Positions 1 through 6,738 of a stretch of 18,996 nt of DNA are shown piece by piece. Location: the NCBI GenBank assembly GCA_002396485.1, contig DGXZ01000050.1, positions 1 through 18,996 on the forward strand, given 5' to 3'. The notes under the pieces were generated by a model. The model searched no databases, was not told where the DNA came from, and saw nothing but the letters and a program-made list of their open reading frames with translations. Origin of the DNA: Spartobacteria bacterium UBA5019. GTDB lineage: Bacteria; Verrucomicrobiota; Verrucomicrobiia; Chthoniobacterales; Terrimicrobiaceae. Numbering within the stretch: position 1 is the first letter of the stretch; every line of letters begins with the position of its first letter. The position numbers and the translations under genes are program-made.

Positions 1-79
1 CACTCTCCACGAGTGCCACGGCGTTATCCTTAAATTCGCGGTCGTAGCGCCGCGCATACCTGCTTTGTGTTTTTTCCAT
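1..79 (-). CDS. IS3-family transposase OrfA, N-terminal fragment (cut by window edge)
   Basis: Read on the minus strand from an ATG at 79-77, the first 26 codons are MEKTQSRYARRYDREFK followed by DNAVALVES. The pattern 'R-Y-[D]-x-EFK-x-x-AV-x-L' is the start of the helix-turn-helix domain of IS3/IS911-type OrfA proteins, which bind the ends of the element and are fused to the OrfB integrase domain by programmed frameshifting. The rest of the gene lies outside the window. No strong ribosome site is seen, as is common for this family. The IS tip should lie roughly between 80 and 200, before the symporter gene. The identification rests on only 26 residues, so a related orphan helix-turn-helix protein cannot be excluded. 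Confidence 0.6.
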   Translation of the reverse strand, partial: MEKTQSRYARRYDREFKDNAVALVES

Positions 80-97
80 TTCGGGTCTCTTTCTTTA

Positions 98-110
98 GTG
101 AGCCCCTCAC
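98..110. repeat. Short perfect inverted repeat near the presumed IS end
   Basis: GTGAG-CCC-CTCAC is a 5-bp perfect inverted repeat with a 3-nt loop, 19 nt upstream of the transposase start. It could lie within the terminal region of the insertion sequence or be chance. The true IS boundary cannot be defined without the other end. Confidence 0.3.
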
Positions 111-217
111 GGTTTTTTGAGGTAGGATCAGAAATCGTCTTCATGCCGCCGGGGGCGTTGGCGCGCTGGAGCCATCAGCGATTTGATTCCTTGCAGCGTG
201 TCAGTGGCGGGATTTTC

Positions 218-1588
218 ATGGCACAAATGGAGACTCTCAACAAACTCACGGAACAGGCGGCGTCATTGGTCTGGGGTCCATGGTTCATCGTGCTTCTCTT
301 TGGCACGCACCTCTTCCTGACCATCCGCACGGGATTCATGCAGCGACACCTCGGGCACGCCATCAAGCTGTCCGTGAGCAAGGAGCCTGGGTCACCGGGG
401 GACATCAGCCAATTTGGCGCGTTGGTGACGGCTCTTGCAGCGACGATTGGAACGGGAAATATCTACGGCGTGGCTGGCGCGGTGCTCATGGGCGGCCCTG
501 GAGCGGTTCTCTGGATGTGGCTTACAGGTGTCTTCGGCATCGCTACAAAGTATGCGGAAGCCTTGCTCGCGGTGAAATACCGCGTCACCAACGATCGCGG
601 CCAGATGTCTGGTGGCCCGATGTATGTGTTGGAAAAAGGCCTCAATGCTCGCTGGGCTGGGGTTTTGTTTGCGATCTTCACGGCCATCGCCGCGTTCGGC
701 ATCGGAAACATGGTTCAATCAAATGCGATCGCGGACATGATCGTTGCAAAAAAAGACCTCCTCCCGTTTGCGGTTTCGGACGCGAATTTAAAAATCGGCG
801 TCGGCATTTTACTCACCCTGATAACGGGTGCCGTCATCCTCGGAGGCATTAGTTCCATTTCCAATTTCTGCACCATCCTTGTTCCGTTCATGGCGGCATT
901 TTACATCCTCGGGTGTCTCATCATGCTTTGTTTGAACTCGGACAAACTCGGCGGCGCGTTGCATCTCATCGTCACCAGCGCGTTCACAGGCCAGGCGGCG
1001 ATCGGAGGATTTGTCGGAGCGGGTATCGCCGAGGCCATGCGCTATGGAATAGCCCGCGGGCTTTTCTCGAACGAATCCGGACTCGGCAGCGCGCCGATCG
1101 TCGCCGCCGCTGCCCGCACCCGTGATCCGGTGCGCCAAGCGCTTGTCTCCAGTACCGGCACATTCTGGGACACGGTCGTCGTCTGCGCCCTCACTGGCCT
1201 CGTGATTGTTTCTTCGGGGGATTGGCAGACCGGCGGTCTCACCAAAGCCACCCTGTGCGATGCCGCCTTCCACAAGGTGGGAATTTTTGGCGACATCATT
1301 CTCGTCGGCGGTCTGTTGACCTTCGTTTTCTCCACGATTCTCGGCTGGTCTTACTACGGCGAGAAGGCTGTGGAATACCTCGCTGGAGTCCAAGCGATCA
1401 CGCCCTATCGCTGGCTCTGGGTCGCGGCCGTATTCGTAGGCTGTGTCTGGAAAAGTGACGCCGTGTGGAATTTCTCGGACATGATGAACGGCCTCATGGC
1501 GATTCCCAACCTCGTCGCACTGGTTCTGCTGAGTGGCGTGATCGCCGCTGAATCCAAACGCTACTTTTCAAACCGCAAACCCGATTGA
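218..1588 (+). CDS. Sodium:alanine/glycine symporter (AGCS family)
   Basis: A predicted inner-membrane permease that takes up alanine or glycine with sodium. The 456-residue protein has the usual family length and alternating hydrophobic segments throughout. The AGCS signature is clear: ATIGTGNIYGVA at residues 75-86, followed by GGPGAVLWMW at 92-101. Further conserved features are the segment FSNESGLGSAPI around the middle, and LTFVFSTILGWSYYGEKAVEYL near the C-terminus. The start at 218 was chosen because homology begins there. The open frame extends up to 65, but that extension (through the presumed IS end) does not resemble the family. A second ATG at 227 is possible. The ribosome site is weak (GGCGGG). 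An IS3-type insertion lies just upstream and may have separated the gene from its native promoter. Family assignment is firm; substrate is inferred. Confidence 0.93.
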   Translation: MAQMETLNKLTEQAASLVWGPWFIVLLFGTHLFLTIRTGFMQRHLGHAIKLSVSKEPGSPGDISQFGALVTALAATIGTGNIYGVAGAVLMGGPGAVLWMWLTGVFGIATKYAEALLAVKYRVTNDRGQMSGGPMYVLEKGLNARWAGVLFAIFTAIAAFGIGNMVQSNAIADMIVAKKDLLPFAVSDANLKIGVGILLTLITGAVILGGISSISNFCTILVPFMAAFYILGCLIMLCLNSDKLGGALHLIVTSAFTGQAAIGGFVGAGIAEAMRYGIARGLFSNESGLGSAPIVAAAARTRDPVRQALVSSTGTFWDTVVVCALTGLVIVSSGDWQTGGLTKATLCDAAFHKVGIFGDIILVGGLLTFVFSTILGWSYYGEKAVEYLAGVQAITPYRWLWVAAVFVGCVWKSDAVWNFSDMMNGLMAIPNLVALVLLSGVIAAESKRYFSNRKPD

Positions 1589-1741
1589 ACCCGAAATAGA
1601 GTTTTAATCAGGATGATCCGCCCATGGAATTGCATCTCAGGCGGGACAAGGCATGATCTAAAGGATCCGCAAGAATGCCCAAGGCGGTATTCAGGATTGC
1701 ACAAAACATTGGATGCTCATGGAAGTGTAAACAACTTATTC

Positions 1742-1768
1742 TCTGTGCTCTCTGTGTCCTCTGTGGTT
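1742..1768. repeat. Three tandem 9-nt units (TCTGTGNNN)
   Basis: The units are TCTGTGCTC, TCTGTGTCC and TCTGTGGTT, end to end, followed by CATTC. They lie 18 nt before the DUF885 start codon. The type 'ctctgtg...cctctgtggtt' is, from memory, a frequent dispersed intergenic repeat in several phyla including Planctomycetes and Verrucomicrobia. Translated, it produces spurious peptides of the CALCVLCG or QRTQRAQR kind, which both occur here in open frames that I do not accept as genes. The last 13 nt recur exactly, in opposite orientation, at 10101-10113. Confidence 0.6.
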
Positions 1769-1785
1769 CATTCCGATTGAAGACC

Positions 1786-3414
1786 ATGCCCACTTCATCC
1801 GATCCTGCAGAGACTAAAATCCGCGCTAACTTCGCATCCCTCGCCAAAAAGTGGCTTGAGGAATCGTGCGAGCTTTTTCCCGAGCAGGCCAGCAAGCTCG
1901 GGTTTCACCAATACGATTCCCTGCTGAGCCGTAACACGCCGGAGATTTACCGAAAGCACATCGCCCTTCTTGAGCGAACACTGACTGCGGTGGAGGCCTT
2001 GCCCGAAGCGGCTTTCCATGGCGACGACTGGCTCGACCGGCGCGGGCTGCTTGCGAGGCTCCGGACGGATTTGTTTTCCGAACGCGATCTCCTCCGCTGG
2101 CGCACAAATCCTCAAACGCACTCGAATTCCGCGATCGATGCGATTTTCGAACTCGTGGTGAGGAACTCCGGCAAGCTCCGCCAGGTGTTGCCCGCGATCG
2201 AATCCCGCTTAAAAAAAATTCCCGCCTACCTGCGTGCCGGCCTGGAGTGTATCGAGGCACCCGATCCGCTTTGGACCTCGCTCGGCGTCCAATCCTGCGC
2301 CGGAGCTGTGGAATTTTTGCACGGCTTGGAGCAGGAACTTTGCAGCCTTTCCAGCAAGCCCAAGGCATTCGTCTCGACTCTGAAAGCCGCAGCCAAGGCC
2401 TTCGAGGAATACGCCGCCGGCATCGCCAATAAAAAGTCTGGGCCGAAAGGGGGCTTCTCCATCGGGCGCGAGCGTTTCGAATTTCTCATCCGCGAGCAAC
2501 TCGGCCTCGACCTCTCGCTTCCTGAGACCCGCGCACTGGGAGAATACCAGATCCAGCGCCATGAATTCCTCCTCGAACGCGCTGCGCGTCGTCACGGGCG
2601 CAAATCCGCGCGCGAGATCATTGACCGCGCCGCTGCTGGATGGACCCCCGAGCTCCCGCTATTCGACGTTTACCGTCAGGCCACATCAGACATCAAAGCC
2701 CGTCTCGGGAAGCTCGGCCTTGTCACCGTTCCAAAGGGCGACACCCTGAAGGTTCTTCCTGTGCCACCTTTTCTGAAGCACCAATTTCCGACAGCCGCCT
2801 ACAGCGCGCCGGAGCCGTTTTCACGTGACCAAACCGGCATCTTTTGGGTGAACGATCTGAGTCTGGACCAAGAGAATCCGGATAAAAAACTTGCTGAGAT
2901 CCGTCAGCACCATGGCTTGGAACTCACCACGGTGCACGAGGCTTATCCCGGGCATCACTTGCAATTTGTCGTTCAGTTCCAGCACGCCAGCCGCCTGCGC
3001 CGCCTTTTCGCGCACTCCATTTTCTATGAAGGCTGGACAATGTGGTGTGAGAAGCTCGCCGTGGAGCATGGTCTGGTGGACATACCCGGCGCCGAATTGA
3101 TCCAGTTGCACGATGCCCTCTGGCGCGCGCACCGCATCGTGATCGATTGCGGTTTGCACGACGGCGCGCTTAGCCATGCGGCAGCGGCGAAGCGGCTCCA
3201 AAGCGGCGTGGGCTTCACCGCCGCCCGTGCGGAAGCGGATGTGAACTGGTATACCTCAAGCCCGACGGTTCCGATGAGCTATCTTCTGGGTCGCCTGGAG
3301 GTCGAAAAACTTTACCGCCACTTTGTCGTGGAAGCAGGTTGGCCGCTGAAGAAATTCAACGATTGGATGCTCTCGCACGGAGCCATCCCCTACAGCTGGA
3401 TTCGCCGCGTCTGA
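1786..3414 (+). CDS. DUF885 family protein, putative metal-dependent hydrolase
   Basis: A 542-residue protein of the DUF885 family. Two hallmark motifs are present in the C-terminal half: HEAYPGHHLQF at residues 384-394, a metal-binding-type helix with E385 as candidate catalytic base, and FYEGWTMWCEKL near 413-424, which in relatives supplies further active-site residues. A peptidase-like role is inference, since the family function is poorly defined. No signal peptide is seen with the start at 1786. The open frame continues upstream to 1675, but that part encodes a cysteine-rich peptide produced by the TCTGTG repeat and is excluded. The gene ends 34 bp before phosphofructokinase in the same direction, so co-transcription is possible. 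Confidence 0.85.
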   Translation: MPTSSDPAETKIRANFASLAKKWLEESCELFPEQASKLGFHQYDSLLSRNTPEIYRKHIALLERTLTAVEALPEAAFHGDDWLDRRGLLARLRTDLFSERDLLRWRTNPQTHSNSAIDAIFELVVRNSGKLRQVLPAIESRLKKIPAYLRAGLECIEAPDPLWTSLGVQSCAGAVEFLHGLEQELCSLSSKPKAFVSTLKAAAKAFEEYAAGIANKKSGPKGGFSIGRERFEFLIREQLGLDLSLPETRALGEYQIQRHEFLLERAARRHGRKSAREIIDRAAAGWTPELPLFDVYRQATSDIKARLGKLGLVTVPKGDTLKVLPVPPFLKHQFPTAAYSAPEPFSRDQTGIFWVNDLSLDQENPDKKLAEIRQHHGLELTTVHEAYPGHHLQFVVQFQHASRLRRLFAHSIFYEGWTMWCEKLAVEHGLVDIPGAELIQLHDALWRAHRIVIDCGLHDGALSHAAAAKRLQSGVGFTAARAEADVNWYTSSPTVPMSYLLGRLEVEKLYRHFVVEAGWPLKKFNDWMLSHGAIPYSWIRRV

Positions 3415-3448
3415 CAAGCTGGCATTGATTTTGCTTCAGGATGGGTTG

Positions 3449-4549
3449 ATGAAAAACAAGCCCATCAAAAAAATTGGAGTTCTGACAAGCGGCGGGGATT
3501 GCCCCGGGTTGAATGCGGTCATTCGCGGCGTCGTGCGGGCGGCCGCCGAGCGTGACTGGGAGGTGATCGGATTTGCCGACGGATACGAAGGCATGATCAC
3601 GCCCGTGCGCTACCGAAAGCTCGATCCCAACGGCGTGGACAGTATCATGCCGATGGGCGGCACGATTCTTGGCACGACCAATCGCGGCCGGTTCGTGGCC
3701 AAAGTGGGTGCTGGAAACAAGGCAACTATTCCCAAAGCCATTCTCTCCGAGGCGCGTGAAACATTTGAAGGCCTTGGCTTGGATGCCCTCGTCTGTATCG
3801 GCGGCGATGGATCGCTGAGCACCGCGCTCCAACTCCAAAAAGCGGGCATCCCAGTGGTCGGCGTGCCGAAGACGATCGATAACGACCTGAATGCGACGGC
3901 TATGACATTTGGCTTCGACTCCGCCGTTGCCGTGGTGGTCGATGCGCTGGACCGCCTGCACACGACTGCGCGCAGCCACAAGCGTTTGATGGTGGTGGAA
4001 GTGATGGGACGCCATGCGGGCTGGATCGCCCTTCACGGTGGACTTGGCGGAGGCGCGGATGTGGTTCTTTTGCCAGAGATCCCCTTCCAGATGGATAAAT
4101 TGGTGCAATTGATAAAAAACCGCACGCAGGATGGATTCGGAAGCACGATGATCGTGGTCGCCGAAGGTGCCAAGGAATGTGGAAAGGAACTCAGCACCAA
4201 GAAGGCGAAACTTCGCGCCAAAGGCGAAGTGCGCTTGGGCGGCATCGGCGAGCGCCTGGCCGAACAACTCGAAATGTTGACTGGTCAGGAAGCGCGGTCC
4301 GTCGCGCTGGGGCATCTCCAACGGGGTGGAACGCCCAGCGCACTGGACCGGATCTTGGCAACCCGCTTTGGTGTCGGGGCCGTGCGCCTGATCGAGCAGA
4401 GGAAATTTGGCCAGATGGTCAGCTACCTGCAATATCACGTTGGCGGTGTGCCCATAGCCAAGGCGGTGGGAACACTACGTACGGTGGACGCGAATTCTGA
4501 AACTGTCGCAGCCGCGAGGTCGGTCGGAATTTCATTTGGCGACAGATAA
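3449..4549 (+). CDS. pfkA: 6-phosphofructokinase
   Basis: Phosphorylates fructose 6-phosphate to fructose 1,6-bisphosphate in glycolysis. The 366-residue protein has every core motif: TSGGDCPGLNAVIRG (13-27), GGDGS (118-122), PKTIDND with the catalytic aspartate D144 (140-146), and MGRHAGW (187-193). By E. coli numbering, residue 104 is Gly (G121), which favours ATP, while residue 124 is Lys (K141), the state seen in the pyrophosphate-type and mixed clade. The donor is therefore most likely ATP but not certain. The start at 3449 has AGGATGG 6-7 nt upstream and begins right at the homologous N-terminus; an upstream TTG at 3425 is in frame but unneeded. The gene converges on the HU gene with 20 bp between stop codons. 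Confidence 0.95.
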   Translation: MKNKPIKKIGVLTSGGDCPGLNAVIRGVVRAAAERDWEVIGFADGYEGMITPVRYRKLDPNGVDSIMPMGGTILGTTNRGRFVAKVGAGNKATIPKAILSEARETFEGLGLDALVCIGGDGSLSTALQLQKAGIPVVGVPKTIDNDLNATAMTFGFDSAVAVVVDALDRLHTTARSHKRLMVVEVMGRHAGWIALHGGLGGGADVVLLPEIPFQMDKLVQLIKNRTQDGFGSTMIVVAEGAKECGKELSTKKAKLRAKGEVRLGGIGERLAEQLEMLTGQEARSVALGHLQRGGTPSALDRILATRFGVGAVRLIEQRKFGQMVSYLQYHVGGVPIAKAVGTLRTVDANSETVAAARSVGISFGDR

Positions 4550-4569
4550 GCCTGCCGCCGGGCGTGGAA

Positions 4570-4890
4570 TTAAGCCGCCTTTGCGCGGTGCAACTCTTCG
4601 GTACGAAGGAGTACACGCTGGCGCATGATCTTTCCAGCTGTGAATTTGACGATGGCGCGTGGAGGAATTTCCACTGTTTCCTGAGGTTTTTTAGGATTGC
4701 GGCCGATGCGTTTTTTGGTGAGGCGGACTTCAAAAACACCAAAGTTGCGAAGTTCCACATTGTTTCCTGTGGCGAGCCCCTCAGTGATTCCTTCGAGTGT
4801 CAATTGAACCACGCTGAATACCTCCTGCTGAGTGAGGCCGGTTTTTTCGCTGATTTTTTTAACGATATTGTTCTTGGTAAGGTTTGGCAT
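4570..4890 (-). CDS. HU/IHF-family DNA-binding protein
   Basis: A small basic nucleoid protein of 106 residues. The first 60 residues follow the HU fold: MPNLTKNNIVKKISEKTGL, then LRNFGVFEVRLTKKR. The DNA-minor-groove arm GRNPKKP replaces the common GRNPxTG, and IPPRAIVKFTAGK closes the core. About 12 extra residues (RTEELHRAKAA) extend beyond the usual 90-95. The start has a clear ribosome site, GGAG at 4898-4895, four nt before ATG. Whether it is HU-like or IHF-like cannot be read from the sequence. It sits alone on the minus strand, downstream of crcB and convergent with pfkA. Confidence 0.93.
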   Translation of the reverse strand: MPNLTKNNIVKKISEKTGLTQQEVFSVVQLTLEGITEGLATGNNVELRNFGVFEVRLTKKRIGRNPKKPQETVEIPPRAIVKFTAGKIMRQRVLLRTEELHRAKAA

Positions 4891-4901
4891 AAGACTCCGT
4901 A

Positions 4902-4929
4902 GTTATAGGTTCCTCAGAAAAGTTTGCAA
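4902..4929 (-). promoter_or_regulatory. Possible sigma-70 type promoter for the HU gene
   Basis: On the minus strand TTGCAA (4929-4924) and TATAAC (4907-4902) are separated by 16 nt. The -10 box matches 5/6 of consensus and the -35 box 4/6. It ends only 11 nt before the start codon, which would give a very short leader that barely keeps the GGAG ribosome site. It is therefore tentative. Confidence 0.3.
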
Positions 4930-4945
4930 GCTATTTGCTCGCAAA
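4923..4945. repeat. Imperfect 9-bp inverted repeat upstream of HU
   Basis: TTTGCAAGC - TATTT - GCTCGCAAA forms a 9-bp stem with one mismatch or G-T wobble and a 5-nt loop. It overlaps the possible -35 box of the HU gene and lies 66 nt downstream of the crcB pair on the same strand, followed by CTTTTCT in minus-strand direction. It could be an operator of the HU gene or a weak terminator of the crcB transcript. Confidence 0.45.
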
Positions 4946-5010
4946 ATTTGGAACAACCTGCACCATCGTCCGACAATATTATTCCACCCTGCATCATCTA
5001 AAAACCTGCT

Positions 5011-5403
5011 TTAGCGGACAATCCCGGCCGCTGCCAAGCCGAGCACTGCGGCACCGAGGCCGCTCGCGGCCGAGGCGACAAGGTAGAGCGCAAAAAAAGA
5101 AAACCGCCCGTCGCGAAGAAAGCGCTGCAGATCGACGGCCAGCGTGGAAAATGTGGTGACAGACCCGCAGAAGCCCACACCAAGTGCCACATAAGAAACT
5201 TGTGGAATCATTTCTCGTGAACAAAGCCCGGCGATCAGGCCCAGAACAAGCGAACCGAGTGCGTTCACAAAAAGCGTTCCGAAAGGAAATTCCGCTTCGG
5301 ATGCCAGCGCGCGGTTTGCGTTCGTGTGCACAAAGCCTCCGAGGTGATAGCGCACAAGCGCGCCGATAGAACCGAGCAAGGCCATGAGCAGAATCTCGAT
5401 CAT
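5011..5403 (-). CDS. crcB: Fluoride channel CrcB/Fluc, second of a tandem pair
   Basis: A small membrane protein of 130 residues with four predicted membrane spans that exports fluoride passively. It has the family features GSIGALVRYHLGG near the N-terminus, FPFGTLFVNALGS with the conserved Asn, and GFCGSVTTFSTLAVD in the third span. The start at 5403 overlaps the stop of the upstream crcB copy in the sequence ATGA, implying translational coupling. Longer upstream open frame (to 5601) is out-of-frame read-through of the other copy. Paired crcB genes in other bacteria often encode two subunits of opposite fixed topology that form a heterodimer; that this holds here is inference. Confidence 0.9.
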   Translation of the reverse strand: MIEILLMALLGSIGALVRYHLGGFVHTNANRALASEAEFPFGTLFVNALGSLVLGLIAGLCSREMIPQVSYVALGVGFCGSVTTFSTLAVDLQRFLRDGRFSFFALYLVASAASGLGAAVLGLAAAGIVR

Positions 5404-5810
5404 GGCCGGGCCACCTGCTTTTCCACACCGAGCCTTGCTCCAGCCCAGACGAGTGCGATGCCGCACACAAAACTCGCAACAAAATAAACCAGCGCGAGTG
5501 CCGAGGAGTCCGAGTGCATCATCTCCACCATCTGAAGATTCATCGTGGAGAAAGTCGTGAACGCGCCGCAGAAGCCGATTCCGGCAAAGCACCGCAGCCA
5601 CTCAACGGCGCCGCCGCCCGTTTCTACGCGTGCCAGAATCCAGCCAAGGAAGAACGATCCTGACAGATTGATGAGAAATGTGGCCCACGGAAATCCTGCA
5701 CCCGTATGCAGCAACGAGGTTGCCACGATTTCGACTCCATATCGCGACAGCGTGCCCATCGCACCGCCGGTCGCAATCCAAAGCGAGGGATATCCAAAAA
5801 TATTCTTCAC
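5400..5810 (-). CDS. crcB: Fluoride channel CrcB/Fluc, first of a tandem pair
   Basis: A membrane protein of 136 residues, four predicted spans, fluoride exporter family. Conserved segments are GGAMGTLSRYG, FPWATFLINLSGSFFLGW with the key Asn, and GFCGAFTTFSTMNLQ. It begins with GTG at 5810; a TAA lies four codons upstream in frame, so no longer start exists, and no clear ribosome site is visible. Its TGA overlaps the ATG of the second copy by 4 bp. I compared its 75-nt leader with the fluoride riboswitch consensus (GGCGATGG / GCCTGATGGC-type motif) and did not find it. The two copies differ clearly in sequence, so they are not a recent duplication. Confidence 0.9.
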   Translation of the reverse strand: MKNIFGYPSLWIATGGAMGTLSRYGVEIVATSLLHTGAGFPWATFLINLSGSFFLGWILARVETGGGAVEWLRCFAGIGFCGAFTTFSTMNLQMVEMMHSDSSALALVYFVASFVCGIALVWAGARLGVEKQVARP

Positions 5811-5854
5811 TCTGCGAAATTAGACAAATCGCACCGATGAGCCAAGGAGAGAGG

Positions 5855-5876
5855 CGACACAACGCAAGGCGTGTCG
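5855..5876 (-). terminator. Hairpin between flagellin-like gene and crcB pair
   Basis: CGACAC / GTGTCG form a 6-bp perfect stem with a 10-nt loop, 10 nt after the stop of the flagellin-like gene. Downstream on the minus strand is CCTCTCTCCTT, pyrimidine-rich but without a proper T-tract. It may end the upstream transcript or act in the crcB leader. Confidence 0.35.
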
Positions 5877-5886
5877 GCAAGTCCGC

Positions 5887-6585
5887 TCAGGAAAAGAGCC
5901 TCAAGACGGCCTCGTGAGCCGAGTTCGCCTGCCCGGAGAGTGCTGTGGCTGCATCGGTGAGGACGTCTCTTTGGGAGAGAGCGATTGTTTTCTTCGCCGA
6001 TTGGGCATTGGAGATTTTCGATGCGGCCATGTCGGGGCAGGGATGGATTTTCGCGCAGGAATCCGAAATTTCCCGGAGCTTGGCTTGTTCCTTTTGATTT
6101 TCCTCGCGTGCGGCGTGAACGGCTTCTTGCAGGGAGGCCGTAAGGCTTTCCACGATTATCAGCGGCCGATGGATGCATACAGCCTCTTCGTTTTCCGCCG
6201 CCTGAACAAAGAGAGGCTGCTCCTCCCCGTTGTGCGTGAAGAGGTCCAGCCCATTGAATTTTTCACCCGTGAGGGATTCAAAAATGTCCAAGAAATCGTG
6301 CTGCTCGGGGGAGTTCACAAACAGATTCTGGATTTGCCCGAGTGCGGAATCCTGAGTCTGAAGAAAGGAAAGGGATTCGTTGAGGCGGGCTTGAAAATCC
6401 CCCGCTTCGCGAATGGCGGCGGCGGACTTGCCGGAATGAGTGAGGTCGCAGGAATCGCTGAGCGCTCCCTGATGGCGTGAAGCAGGGTTCGGCCGGTGCT
6501 CGGTGTGCCGGTCGTGGGCGTGCCTCTCCTGCAGTCCGCGTGCGGCAAATGCGGAAGAGGTATTGGTTTTAATGATGAACGACAT
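5887..6585 (-). CDS. Flagellin-like protein, short and partly scrambled
   Basis: The 232-residue product resembles flagellin at both ends. The N-terminus reads IIKTNTSSAFAARGLQ (D0 helix). Residues 70-80 read ESLSFLQTQDS, matching the family's 'N-x-x-SFLQTQDG'. Residues 99-116 (LDIFESLTGEKFNGLDLF) match the 'L-x-x-I-x-x-x-x-FNGxxLF' segment. The C-terminus QRDVLTDAATALSGQANSAHEAVLRLF matches the D0 end 'QANxxPQxxLxLL'. Residues 20-50 are unusually rich in His, Arg and Pro and lack the conserved 'LSSGxxI..DDAAGLAIS' stretch. The +1 frame there contains STGRTLLHAIRERSAIPATS, so a compensated frameshift may have occurred. No variable D2/D3 domain is present. No other flagellar gene is in the window. 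It may be a minor filament protein, a decaying gene, or a sequencing artefact. Confidence 0.6.
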   Translation of the reverse strand: MSFIIKTNTSSAFAARGLQERHAHDRHTEHRPNPASRHQGALSDSCDLTHSGKSAAAIREAGDFQARLNESLSFLQTQDSALGQIQNLFVNSPEQHDFLDIFESLTGEKFNGLDLFTHNGEEQPLFVQAAENEEAVCIHRPLIIVESLTASLQEAVHAAREENQKEQAKLREISDSCAKIHPCPDMAASKISNAQSAKKTIALSQRDVLTDAATALSGQANSAHEAVLRLFS

Positions 6586-6720
6586 ATCCTTTGTCTTGTT
6601 GTGCGGATTCCGTTCCGCTTTCGGACTGGCGCGGGTTCGCGCCTGCCAAGGTATGACATCGGCATTTATCGCCCCGGATTTAGAAATAAATCAGAGCGCT
6701 GAGAGAAGACTAATTCGAGA

Positions 6721-6735
6721 CTCCCGAATGGGGAG
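6721..6735 (-). terminator. Small hairpin after the Thr-Pro repeat gene
   Basis: CTCCC-CATTC-GGGAG on the minus strand is a 5-bp stem 3 nt past the stop codon of the secreted protein, followed by TCTCGAATTAGTCTTCTCTC. Stem is short and the T-tract poor, so the terminator call is weak. Confidence 0.3.
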
Positions 6736-6738
6736 GAT

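Noticed and set aside
1618..1644. CCGCC/GGCGG inverted repeat with 17-nt loop after the symporter gene, considered as a terminator
   Set aside because: Short stem, long loop and no T-run after it.
1608..1895. Minus-strand open frame with peptide QRTQRAQR
   Set aside because: It is a translation of the TCTGTG repeat and antisense of the DUF885 gene start; no homology.
3356..4438. Minus-strand 360-codon open frame opposite phosphofructokinase
   Set aside because: Antisense of a well-conserved gene; His/Gln-rich product without family signs.
5811..5886. Fluoride riboswitch before crcB
   Set aside because: The leader contains GGCTCATCGGTGCG but neither the GGCGATGG start nor the conserved GCCTGATGGC/CTCC end in the right order.
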